A stretch of 14,790 nucleotides of DNA from an uncultured Acetatifactor sp. (GCA_910584435.1 CAJUAP010000082.1:1-14790); one strand, 5' to 3'. Positions 1-6,334 are shown, counted from the stretch's first letter. Notes: generated by a model not told the origin, from the letters alone. Made by a program: numbers and translations.

Positions 1-210
1 GCCGTAACCGCGAAGAGCGCCGCCGTGGAGAGAGGGAAGAAGGCCGTAACCGCGAAGAGCGCCGCCGTGGAGAGAGGGAAGAAGGCCGTAACCGCGAGGA
101 ACGCCGCCGTGGAGAGAGGGAAGAAGGCCGTAACCGCGAGGAACGCCGCCGTGGAGAGAGGGAAGAAGGCCGTAATCGTGAGGAACGCCGCCGATTGGAG
201 AGGGAGGAAA
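1..210 (+). repeat. 42-bp tandem repeat, five copies, coding
   Basis: Five head-to-tail 42-bp units start at 1, 43, 85, 127 and 169. Units 1 and 2 are identical, units 3 and 4 are identical, and unit 5 is diverged. Each unit encodes 14 residues, RNREERRRGEREEG, in the frame that begins at base 3. The differences at unit positions 8, 11, 14 and 17 all fall on third codon positions of that frame and are silent (GAA/GAG, AAC/AAT, CGC/CGT). In the frame beginning at base 1 the changes at 14 and 17 would replace residues. The array therefore evolves as protein-coding DNA in frame 3. It may begin upstream of the window. Confidence 0.93.
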
Positions 211-296
211 ACCATCCGGCAAAAACCCGTGACGGGAGGGCGGATAGGGATGAGAGAGGCATTGCTTTTTCCTTCCCCAAGAAGAAAAGAAAATGA
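3..296 (+). CDS. C-terminal tail of an unidentified Arg/Glu-rich protein (5' end outside window)
   Basis: The reading frame is open from the left edge to a TGA at 294-296, giving about 97 residues with no start codon needed inside the window. It consists of the 14-residue repeat RNREERRRGEREEG four times, a diverged fifth copy, and a tail ending in GIAFSFPKKKRK. The composition is almost entirely Arg, Glu, Lys and Gly, so this stretch should be disordered or a highly charged helix. Such tails occur on bacterial RNA-binding enzymes such as DEAD-box helicases, pseudouridine synthases and ribonucleases, but no catalytic domain is visible here and I do not name the protein. The frame choice rests on silent differences between repeat units. 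A competing open frame ending at 354 is rejected. ispF follows after 100 nt. Confidence 0.72.
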   Translation, partial: RNREERRRGEREEGRNREERRRGEREEGRNREERRRGEREEGRNREERRRGEREEGRNREERRRLEREENHPAKTRDGRADRDERGIAFSFPKKKRK

Positions 297-396
297 GAAA
301 AATCAGTATCCAGGCGAAGATCAGGATGAAAAGCAGGCGGGAAATTTACTGTGAATTCCCGGCGCAGAGGGCATATGCAGAACGGGAGGGTTTGTC

Positions 397-939
397 ATGA
401 GAGTTGGAATGGGATATGATGTTCACAGGCTTGTGGAGGGCAGGGATCTTATCATGGGCGGTGTGAAAATTCCCTATGAAAAAGGGCTTTTGGGACATTC
501 CGATGCAGATGTGCTGCTTCATGCCATTATGGATGCGCTGCTTGGAGCGGCAGCGCTGGGGGATATCGGAAAGCATTTTCCGGACACCGATCCGGCATAC
601 AAAGGGATATCTTCCATGGTATTGCTGGAAAAGGTTGGAGGACTTTTGGAGTCTCAGAGTTTTCTGATTGAAAATATTGATGCCACGATTATTGCACAGG
701 CGCCTAAGATGCGGTCTTTTATCGAGACTATGCGTGAGAATATTGCAGATGCATTAGGGCTGGATAAAGGGCATGTCAATGTAAAAGCTACCACGGAGGA
801 AGGGCTGGGGTTTACCGGAACAGGGGAGGGTATTTCCGCACAGGCGGTCTGTCTCCTGACCAGTCCTTTTGACCTGACGGCGGGACAGATTGCAGGCGGA
901 TGTGACGGCTGCGGCGGATGCCCGAAGAAATCCGTGTAA
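397..939 (+). CDS. ispF: 2-C-methyl-D-erythritol 2,4-cyclodiphosphate synthase
   Basis: This is the MEP-pathway enzyme that cyclises CDP-methylerythritol 2-phosphate to methylerythritol cyclodiphosphate with loss of CMP, for isoprenoid precursor synthesis in the cytosol. The protein begins MRVGMGYDVHRL; D8, H10 and H42 sit where the family's zinc ligands lie. The GHSDADVLLHAI stretch (33-44), DIGKHFPDTD (56-65) and the KATTEEGLGFTG segment (130-141) are typical. The family is usually about 157-160 residues and this one is 180. The extra C-terminal 25 or so residues end in GGCDGCGGCPKKSV, a Cys-rich C-x2-C-x2-C tail that is not part of the known fold. A GGGAGG ribosome binding site lies just upstream of the ATG. 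ispD is not adjacent within the window. Downstream lies about 300 nt without a clear gene. Confidence 0.96.
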   Translation: MRVGMGYDVHRLVEGRDLIMGGVKIPYEKGLLGHSDADVLLHAIMDALLGAAALGDIGKHFPDTDPAYKGISSMVLLEKVGGLLESQSFLIENIDATIIAQAPKMRSFIETMRENIADALGLDKGHVNVKATTEEGLGFTGTGEGISAQAVCLLTSPFDLTAGQIAGGCDGCGGCPKKSV

Positions 940-1248
940 GAATAACGGAAGGCAAAATGATGTAACAGTTCAGCCATGCGGAAATGATTGATTCAGATGT
1001 GAGGATTTCATGTGGGAAAATATCGCCAAATATGTTATACTCGATATGGGATTCTAAGGATTCCTATATTGAGTTTTTTTATGCGTTTTTTTCTGTTGGA
1101 TTCGGCAAAAGAGTATTACGTCTGCGTGGGCAGATTTTTCAAACCGAGGATGACGGATACAGGACCAGGCCGGTTCTTAAGCGGAGCAGATTTTTTGCCT
1201 GAATGGAATCGGCTGTTGCGGAAGTTTGGGAATTATGAGGAATGAGCA
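940..1248. other. Intergenic stretch between ispF and the LysM gene
   Basis: This stretch has no convincing gene and no clear terminator for ispF. A frame is open from 1012 (GTG), with an internal ATG at 1081, to a TGA at 1243-1245, encoding 77 or 54 residues. It lacks a ribosome binding site, has no recognisable similarity and is rich in Phe/Arg, so I treat it as probably untranslated leader. It lies in the same frame as the downstream gene and stops just before that gene's GTG. A small leader peptide cannot be excluded. A strong extended -10 promoter lies at 1033-1041. Confidence 0.5.
1033..1041 (+). promoter_or_regulatory. Extended -10 promoter for the LysM surface-protein gene
   Basis: TGTTATACT is a perfect extended -10 (TGn followed by a TATAAT-like hexamer). 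No good -35 lies 16-18 bp upstream, which is usual for extended -10 promoters. Transcription would start near 1048, leaving a leader of about 200 nt before the GTG at 1249. Confidence 0.5.
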
Positions 1249-3471
1249 GTGGGAGCAAAGAAGAAAATAGCTGTAAAAGCAGTGTGCCTCACAGGCATCT
1301 GTGCTTGTGCATTATGCATAGTGTTATTTTATATTTACGCAGGACGTCTTCAGGAGGATATGCATACAACACCAAAACAGGATGATGACGGATACTACCT
1401 GCTTTGCACAAAAGAGGATTTCAACTGGTTTATTTCCATGGCAGAACAGGGCAATATAGATATCAATGTCCGTCTGAACAATGATCTGATCTTAAACGAT
1501 ACTTCCGGCTGGGAGAATTGGGATGATCTCCCTCCTGAAAACAAGTATTACCCCATAAGTCATTATAACGGCTGCTTTGATGGCGGTGGATTTGCGCTGG
1601 AAGGATATTATTCGGGATGTACGAGAAACTGGCAGGCATTTATTTTTTCTGTTTTGGAGGAAGATGCAAGAATTACCAACCTGAATATCCGAAACTCGTT
1701 TTTCCGCACCACCTACAGAGACAGTTCATATGAGGAGGATGACGGCAGGATAGATGTAGTTACATCTGCAGCGCTCTGTTTTTGTAACTATGGTATTATT
1801 GAGGGGTGTGATGTCCAGGCAAAGGTGGTGGGAGCGTGGAGTGCAGGAGGTATTGCAGGCATTAATTATGGACAGATGATTCATTGCCGTTTTTCCGGAA
1901 GTGTGGAGGCAGGACTTTCACAGAATATAAAGAGGCCGGAGGAAAGGCCGGGGGTCAGCACACTGCATGCGGGCGGCATCTGCCGTTCTAATCGGGGGAT
2001 TATCCGTGATTGCCAAAATGACGGGAGGATTACGCTTGGTATGCTCCCGGAGGACTATCATATGACTTATGCCGCAGGAGGCATTGCAGGCAGAATAGCA
2101 TCGGAAGGCAGGATAGAAGACTCGGAAAATACAGGCTCTGTGGAATGTGTACAATTGGCAGGAGGTATTGCGGGTGCAAGCTGGGGGAGCATCAGCGGCT
2201 GTATTAACAGCGGAGATGTTCATGTGGCACAGCCGGATTGGAAATACATAAAAGCCCTGATTTGTGCGGGTATCTGTGCTTCTAACGGCGGCACAATAGA
2301 TACCTGTCTGCACAGAGGATCTGCTACAGTCACCCAGTCATCACTCAGCTTTTATGCGCCCGTTTATGGTATTGCCTGTAACATAGTCAATCCAAACAAG
2401 GGTGTGATTGCCAACTGTTATTATCTGAAAGAGAATACGCTCCAGGCTTACAGACAGTCGGGGGTATATAAGCTGTCCTCCGATGATGCAGCAGATTTTT
2501 CTGCCTATCTGGCAGGTGATAAAAAAATGGAAGACAGGGACACTTGGGAGCTTCTCAGCGACTTGCCTGATTATCCGGGTACGGACGAGGACGACTTTAT
2601 CCGGCTGGGGATTGGACCGGCAGAGCATGTGCATTATGAAGTGCAGCCGGGCGATAACCTGTGGGATATTGCAGAGACATATTATGGAAGCGGTACTTTC
2701 TATGAGCTTTTGGAACGTGAAACGGCAGCGGGAGCAGATACGCCGTTAATACCCGGTGAGCGGCTTCTGATTCCCCGTAGAGATTATTATCTGCTCCGCG
2801 CCAATGATGAAGAGGGCATTGGCTGGAATTATTGCGAGCTGCCTTCAGGAGAAACCTGCCCTATGCATTTTATTGCCGCCAAGCCGATAGATTGGTATTA
2901 TGGGTACATGGACTTTGACGGGGGCAGAGGATTTAGTGTAATGTGGCCGAAAGAGAAAGAACAGGGACAGGATGTGCCGGAGGCAGACATCCGTATCCTG
3001 TATCGCTTTGACGGCAATCCTGAGGGAGACTTTTTTGCGGATTGGGGAGCCGTTCGGCAGAGCATCCGTCAGAGTGCGGAAGCATGTTGTGGTGATGCTG
3101 TGGACAGTCTTAGATTTTACTGTTATGCACTGGACAATGGAGAGAAGCTTTACGGTTTTTCATTTCAACTTTACCGCAGGACGGATGCGCTGCGCTGTGC
3201 GGCTTTTTATCGAATCAGAGACGGCTTTTTGGCAGAATTCGTTGGAATAGAGCCGGTGCAGCAGGACTGGCATGTATTAGAAAGGGTGCGCTATCTGGCC
3301 GCAGAGATTGACAACGTGTTGAGTATTCCGGAGGCAGAGAGTGACTGTGAAGCTTTCTATGGAAGGGAAAACTGGGACTTCCCCATGCTTCACAATCCTT
3401 TTGCCGCTGCGCTGGCGTACAGTAAGGATGCAGACTGCAGTGCCTATGTGCTTTTTACAGGTGCACAGTAG
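1249..3471 (+). CDS. Membrane-anchored surface protein with GLUG-like repeats and a LysM domain
   Basis: This is a 740-residue exported protein of unknown detailed role. A Lys-rich start is followed by one hydrophobic segment (about residues 11-31, Cys-rich), probably an uncleaved signal anchor. Residues about 45-440 are rich in Gly/Ile/Asn/Cys. They carry repeated GGIAG-x-N-x-G and turn motifs near 198, 241, 275 and 303 that resemble GLUG/beta-helix repeats of surface adhesins. Residues about 460-510 form a LysM domain (HYEVQPGDNLWDIAETYYG, ending GERLLIPRR) that binds N-acetylglucosamine-containing glycans such as peptidoglycan. Residues 515-740 are a Cys- and aromatic-rich domain I do not recognise. 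The GTG start has TGAGGA seven bases upstream, so a GTG start is reasonable. The gene occupies the place of gltX in the Bacillus-type cluster, which suggests a lineage-specific replacement. No adhesin ligand or sortase motif is visible. Confidence 0.8.
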   Translation: MGAKKKIAVKAVCLTGICACALCIVLFYIYAGRLQEDMHTTPKQDDDGYYLLCTKEDFNWFISMAEQGNIDINVRLNNDLILNDTSGWENWDDLPPENKYYPISHYNGCFDGGGFALEGYYSGCTRNWQAFIFSVLEEDARITNLNIRNSFFRTTYRDSSYEEDDGRIDVVTSAALCFCNYGIIEGCDVQAKVVGAWSAGGIAGINYGQMIHCRFSGSVEAGLSQNIKRPEERPGVSTLHAGGICRSNRGIIRDCQNDGRITLGMLPEDYHMTYAAGGIAGRIASEGRIEDSENTGSVECVQLAGGIAGASWGSISGCINSGDVHVAQPDWKYIKALICAGICASNGGTIDTCLHRGSATVTQSSLSFYAPVYGIACNIVNPNKGVIANCYYLKENTLQAYRQSGVYKLSSDDAADFSAYLAGDKKMEDRDTWELLSDLPDYPGTDEDDFIRLGIGPAEHVHYEVQPGDNLWDIAETYYGSGTFYELLERETAAGADTPLIPGERLLIPRRDYYLLRANDEEGIGWNYCELPSGETCPMHFIAAKPIDWYYGYMDFDGGRGFSVMWPKEKEQGQDVPEADIRILYRFDGNPEGDFFADWGAVRQSIRQSAEACCGDAVDSLRFYCYALDNGEKLYGFSFQLYRRTDALRCAAFYRIRDGFLAEFVGIEPVQQDWHVLERVRYLAAEIDNVLSIPEAESDCEAFYGRENWDFPMLHNPFAAALAYSKDADCSAYVLFTGAQ

Positions 3472-3495
3472 AAGTTGTGCGGCGGCAAAAATCAG

Positions 3496-3524
3496 TTGAC
3501 AAATCATGAGTTTTTGCATATGCT
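3496..3524 (+). promoter_or_regulatory. Strong sigma-A-type promoter for the T-box/cysE-cysS transcript
   Basis: TTGACA (3496-3501), a 17-bp spacer and TATGCT (3519-3524) give a near-consensus vegetative promoter. The predicted start near 3531 is just ahead of the T-box Stem I, as expected for a leader-controlled operon. Confidence 0.8.
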
Positions 3525-3536
3525 GTTTAATAGGTG

Positions 3537-3786
3537 AAATGCAGGGAAGGGAGAGAGTACTTTTTTATAAGGCGTCAGAGAGGAACTGCCGGAAGGCTGG
3601 AAGCGGTTCTCGCCGGAGGAAAAGGAAGTGCATCCCGGAGCAGACTTGCCGATTTACCGCAGGGCGGTTCGGTAGGCAAGTCCGTTGGCGTGCGTTAAGC
3701 GCATTGAGAGAAGGGCGTGTGCCCTTAAGTAGAGTGGAACCGCGGATAAATTCGTCTCTAGGGAGGAATTATTCGCGGTTTTTATT
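3537..3786 (+). promoter_or_regulatory. T-box leader, cysteine specifier (UGC)
   Basis: This is a tRNA-sensing riboswitch. Uncharged tRNA pairs through its anticodon with the specifier and through its CCA end with the T-box bulge, favouring an antiterminator. Visible parts are the 5' side of Stem I with a GAGAGAGTA segment (3550-3559) and a distal hairpin bounded by GGCG (3571) and CGCC (3611) containing AG-bulge/GGCTGG-type conserved bases. A candidate specifier UGC lies at 3629-3631 in the context GAAGUGCA, and the hallmark T-box AGAGTGGAACCGCG at 3731-3744 runs directly into the terminator. UGC is a Cys codon, which agrees with the downstream genes cysE and cysS. The precise specifier register is inferred from position and context. 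Confidence 0.93.
3740..3786 (+). terminator. T-box attenuator (intrinsic terminator)
   Basis: CCGCGGATAAATT pairs with GAATTATTCGCGG, followed by TTTTTATT. The 5' arm overlaps the T-box sequence, so terminator and antiterminator are mutually exclusive. Termination is expected when tRNA-Cys is charged. Confidence 0.9.
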
Positions 3787-3790
3787 CATG

Positions 3791-3825
3791 ACAATAGAAG
3801 ACTCGCGAAGTGTGGATTCTATTGT
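3791..3825 (+). other. Second hairpin between the T-box terminator and cysE
   Basis: ACAATAGAA (3791-3799) and TTCTATTGT (3817-3825) form a perfect 9-bp stem. ACT/AGT adds three inner pairs around a CGCGA loop, and TTTAAATT follows. It sits four bases past the attenuator's U-run and about 80 nt ahead of cysE. It could be a backup terminator, an RNA processing site or a 5'-end stabiliser for the readthrough mRNA. The following 80 nt contain only a weak promoter-like pair (TTGCAC at 3831, TATAGG at 3855). Confidence 0.6.
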
Positions 3826-3906
3826 TTAAATTGCACACCGATTAAATTTATAAGTATAGGAATGCGATTATTTAGAGAAGCAATTATGTCCAAAAGGAGA
3901 TTTTAG

Positions 3907-4629
3907 ATGGGAATTATCAGCAATATTAAGGAAGAAATCCAGGTAATCAGGGAACGGGATCCGGCGCTGCATTCTGTCATGGAGGTGTTTCTGTATCCAA
4001 GCTTCAAAGTAATGCTGCATTACAGGCTTGCCCATAGATTATATCAAAAAGGACATTTTTTCTGGGCCCGCTGGGTATCCCAAAGGGGAGTGCGTAAAAC
4101 GGGGATTGAGATTCATCCCGGCGCGGAGATTGGAAAGGGTTTTTTTATTGATCATGGCAATGGTGTCATTGTAGGTGAGACCACTATCATCGGAGATAAT
4201 GTGACATTGTACCAGGGTGTTACTTTGGGAGGTACCGGCAAGGAACACGGGAAACGCCATCCAACCATTGGCAATAATGTGATGATCAGTGCAGGTGCAA
4301 AGGTGCTGGGATCTTTTACCATTGGAGATAATTCCAAAATCGGTGCAGGAAGCGTAGTCTTAAGCGCTGTGCCGCCGGGCTCCACTGTGGTAGGCGTGCC
4401 CGGACGTGTGGTGAAACGCAATAATGTGGCATTACCCCAGGAAACCATGAATCAGACAGACCTGCCGGATCCTATCAGGGAAGACATCGCCAACCTGCAG
4501 CAGGCCAATTCAGAGTTAATCAACCGGATTCTGGAGCTTGAGAGACAGCTCAAACTACTCAACACAGAGGTTACAGGGCACCGAAGAGCAGAAACCGGAA
4601 CAAGTTCCCGCAAGCGGGAACTGGAATAA
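3907..4629 (+). CDS. cysE: Serine O-acetyltransferase
   Basis: It transfers acetyl from acetyl-CoA to L-serine, giving O-acetylserine, the carbon skeleton for cysteine. A short helical N-terminal part (1-65) precedes a left-handed beta-helix of hexapeptide repeats (about 66-170). It has the family motifs IDHGNGVIVGET (81-92; His83 corresponds to the catalytic His), GVTLGGTGKEHGKRHP (104-119) and AGVP-like VVGVPGRVV (161-169). This is the short Firmicutes type. Residues 188-222 form a predicted coiled coil (IANLQQANSELINRILELER). The last 18 residues, from G224 (GHRRAETG...), are encoded by the end of a repeat element and a hairpin and are not expected in the ancestral enzyme. AAAGGAG lies eight bases before the ATG. 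T-box control is shared with cysS. Confidence 0.96.
   Translation: MGIISNIKEEIQVIRERDPALHSVMEVFLYPSFKVMLHYRLAHRLYQKGHFFWARWVSQRGVRKTGIEIHPGAEIGKGFFIDHGNGVIVGETTIIGDNVTLYQGVTLGGTGKEHGKRHPTIGNNVMISAGAKVLGSFTIGDNSKIGAGSVVLSAVPPGSTVVGVPGRVVKRNNVALPQETMNQTDLPDPIREDIANLQQANSELINRILELERQLKLLNTEVTGHRRAETGTSSRKRELE
4577..4601 (+). repeat. Right-end remnant of the 96-nt structured repeat, inside the cysE 3' end
   Basis: GCACC + GAAGAGCA + GAAAC(C) + GGAAC matches the right end of the copy at 6239-6334 (minus strand: GACACC + GAAGAGCA + GAAAC + GGAAC) with one extra C. No left half or GCCCTTT loop is present upstream, because that sequence is normal cysE coding. It is therefore a truncated copy, read as GHRRAETG by CysE. 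Confidence 0.75.
4603..4622 (+). repeat. Short perfect hairpin at the cysE stop
   Basis: AGTTCCCG, loop CAAG, CGGGAACT: an 8-bp perfect stem just before the cysE stop codon. It follows the GGAAC end of the repeat remnant and itself ends in GGAAC TGGAA, where the full copy at 6239 has GGAAC TGGAA directly. It therefore looks like a hairpin inserted at the GGAAC module. There is no U-run, so it is not an intrinsic terminator. Confidence 0.7.
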
Positions 4630-4643
4630 AAGAATAAAAAACA

Positions 4644-4739
4644 GTCTCGGAACGGAAGCCCCCGGGAGAATTTTCAGATGCGCCCTTTGCAGCTGAAAAT
4701 TTCTCCCCTCGCAAGGGGGCTGGAGTGGAGAGACGGAAC
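4644..4739 (+). repeat. Structured 96-nt repeat, copy A (cysE-cysS intergenic)
   Basis: It folds as a three-part hairpin. The base stem is GTCTC (4644-4648)/GAGAC (4730-4734). A purine internal loop follows (GGAACGGA 4649-4656 opposite GGAGTGGA 4722-4729). The middle stem is AGCCCCC (4657-4663)/GGGGGCT (4715-4721) with a 7-nt 3' linker. The upper stem is GGGAGAATTTTCAG (4664-4677)/CTGAAAATTTCTCCC (4693-4707). The apical stem TGC/GCA closes the loop GCCCTTT (4682-4688). GGAAC follows (4735-4739). There is no U-run. It ends nine bases before the GGGAGG ribosome binding site of cysS, so it could affect that gene's expression. Confidence 0.85.
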
Positions 4740-4761
4740 TTAAAATAGGGAGGAAAAAGAA

Positions 4762-6204
4762 ATGGAGAACAAATTATACTTTTACAACACTCTGACCAAA
4801 AAGGTGGAGCAGTTTATCCCAAGGGAAGATGGCAAGGTGTCAATGTATACCTGTGGTCCTACGGTATATCATTACGCCCATATCGGTAATTTAAGGAGTT
4901 ATATCGTTGAGGATTTGCTTGAGAAGACTCTGCGGTATCTGGGATATGATGTGAAGCGTGTCATGAATATTACCGATGTGGGGCATCTGTCCAGTGATGC
5001 GGACACAGGTGAGGATAAAATGCTGAAGGGAGCCAGGCGGGAGCATAAGACAGTTATGGAAATCGCAAAGTTCTATACGGATGCTTTTTTCAATGATTGT
5101 GGCAAATTAAATATTAAGACGCCTGATGTGGTGGAGCCGGCAACCAACTGCATATCCGAATTCATTCATGTAATTCAAACGCTTTTGGAGAAGGGGTATG
5201 CCTATGAGAGCGGCGGAAATATTTATTTTGATACCTCCAAATTAAAAGAATATTATGTGCTGTCGAACCAGAGTGAAAAGGAACTTCTGGTCGGTGTGCG
5301 TGAAGACGTGGAAGAGGACGGCAACAAGAGGAATCAGAGTGATTTTGTGCTGTGGTTTACCAAATCCAAATTTGATGACCAGGAGTTAAAGTGGGAAAGT
5401 CCCTGGGGTACCGGGTATCCGGGCTGGCATATCGAGTGTTCCTGCATCAGCATGAAGAATCTGGGTGAGTATATGGACATCCACTGCGGCGGTGTGGACA
5501 ATATTTTCCCCCACCATACCAATGAAATTGCCCAGAGCGAAGCATATCTGGGGCATAAGTGGTGTAATTATTGGTTCCATATTAATCATTTAAATGATAA
5601 GTCCGGTAAAACAGGCGAGCCCGCTAAGATGAGTAAATCATCAGGGGAATTCCTTACGGTGTCATTACTGGAATCCAAGGGATATCATCCTTTGGCATAT
5701 CGATTGTTCTGCATACAGTCCCATTATCGTAAGCCGATGGAATTTTCTTATGAGGTGCTGGATAATATGGGGGCGGCATATGATAAGCTGGTCAAAAGAA
5801 TCGGCACCCTGAAAAAAGAGGGCGAGGTTGACAAGGGGCAGTTTGCCGAATACAAGGAGGCATTTCAGGCGGCTCTCTGTGATGATTTGAATTTTTCCAT
5901 GGCGTTGACGGTTCTGTATGATATGCTGAAAAGCGAAATGTCAGATGCCACAAAATATGCCCTTGCAGAAAGTTTTGATGAGGTATTGTCTCTTGATCTC
6001 ACCACAGCTCATGCAGCAAAGCAGGAGGCGCAAAGAGTGGACGCGGCATTGGAGCGCTATATTCTGGAAAAGATCGAGGAAAGGAAAGCTGCGAAGAAAG
6101 AACGGGATTTTGCCAAGGCGGATGCGATCAGGGCGGAATTGCTGGAAAAGGGAATTGCGCTGGAAGACACCAGAGAAGGTGTGAAGTGGAAATGTGTGAA
6201 ATAG
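4762..6204 (+). CDS. cysS: Cysteinyl-tRNA synthetase
   Basis: This class I aminoacyl-tRNA synthetase attaches cysteine to tRNA-Cys using ATP. At 480 residues it is about normal for the family. It shows MYTCGPTVYHYAHIGN (28-43; Cys31 is a zinc ligand, HIGN is the class I HIGH signature), HIECSC (223-228, second zinc Cys), CGGVDNIFPHHTNEIAQSE (about 240-258, zinc His/Glu and active site) and KMSKSSGEF (289-297, the KMSKS loop). A helical anticodon-binding part follows, with a basic tail ending KWKCVK. AGGGAGGAAAAAGAAATG gives a clear ribosome binding site and start. It follows cysE by 132 nt containing repeat copy A and probably shares the T-box transcript. The stop codon sits in a 15-bp tandem duplication. 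Confidence 0.98.
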   Translation: MENKLYFYNTLTKKVEQFIPREDGKVSMYTCGPTVYHYAHIGNLRSYIVEDLLEKTLRYLGYDVKRVMNITDVGHLSSDADTGEDKMLKGARREHKTVMEIAKFYTDAFFNDCGKLNIKTPDVVEPATNCISEFIHVIQTLLEKGYAYESGGNIYFDTSKLKEYYVLSNQSEKELLVGVREDVEEDGNKRNQSDFVLWFTKSKFDDQELKWESPWGTGYPGWHIECSCISMKNLGEYMDIHCGGVDNIFPHHTNEIAQSEAYLGHKWCNYWFHINHLNDKSGKTGEPAKMSKSSGEFLTVSLLESKGYHPLAYRLFCIQSHYRKPMEFSYEVLDNMGAAYDKLVKRIGTLKKEGEVDKGQFAEYKEAFQAALCDDLNFSMALTVLYDMLKSEMSDATKYALAESFDEVLSLDLTTAHAAKQEAQRVDAALERYILEKIEERKAAKKERDFAKADAIRAELLEKGIALEDTREGVKWKCVK

Positions 6205-6219
6205 AAATGTGTGAAATAG
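6190..6219 (+). repeat. 15-bp tandem duplication across the cysS stop codon
   Basis: AAATGTGTGAAATAG occurs twice in direct succession (6190-6204, 6205-6219). The first copy supplies the last codons and TAG stop of cysS, and the second is noncoding. GAAATAG and CTATTTC (6231-6237) also form a small inverted repeat leading into repeat copy B. Confidence 0.9.
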
Positions 6220-6238
6220 AGAGAATCCACTATTTCCA

Positions 6239-6334
6239 GTTCCGTTTCTGCTCTTCGGTGTCCTTTTGGGGAAGGAAAATCCATCTACAAAGGGCGTAGC
6301 TGGCATTTCCTTCCTGACACCTCCGTTCCGAAAT
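6239..6334 (-). repeat. Structured 96-nt repeat, copy B (cysS-mrnC intergenic, inverted)
   Basis: Read on the minus strand it has the same architecture and exact length as copy A. The base stem is TTTC (6333-6330)/GAAA (6248-6245). GGAACGGA (6329-6322) lies opposite GAAGAGCA (6256-6249). The middle stem is GGTGTC (6321-6316)/GACACC (6262-6257) with a 7-nt 3' linker (CCAAAAG). The upper stem is GGAAGGAAA...CCA/TGG...TTTTCCTTCC. The apical stem CTAC/GTAG surrounds the loop GCCCTTT (6295-6289), and GGAAC ends it (6243-6239). Stem sequences differ from copy A but remain paired. It is inverted relative to the genes. Confidence 0.85.

Noticed and set aside
1..210. Possible CRISPR-like array
   Set aside because: Units are contiguous 42-bp repeats without spacers and are coding.
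25..354. Open frame of 109 codons starting with GTG, with repeated VERGKKAVTA residues
   Set aside because: Unit differences are silent only in the frame starting at base 3. This frame is a shadow of that coding repeat.
4644..4739. Copy A as a simple intrinsic terminator of cysE
   Set aside because: There is no U-run after the stem, and copy B has the same architecture in inverse orientation.
4644..6334. Copies A and B as the two ends of a composite transposon carrying cysS
   Set aside because: They differ in most stem sequence, no transposase lies between or beside them, and cysS is in its conserved place.
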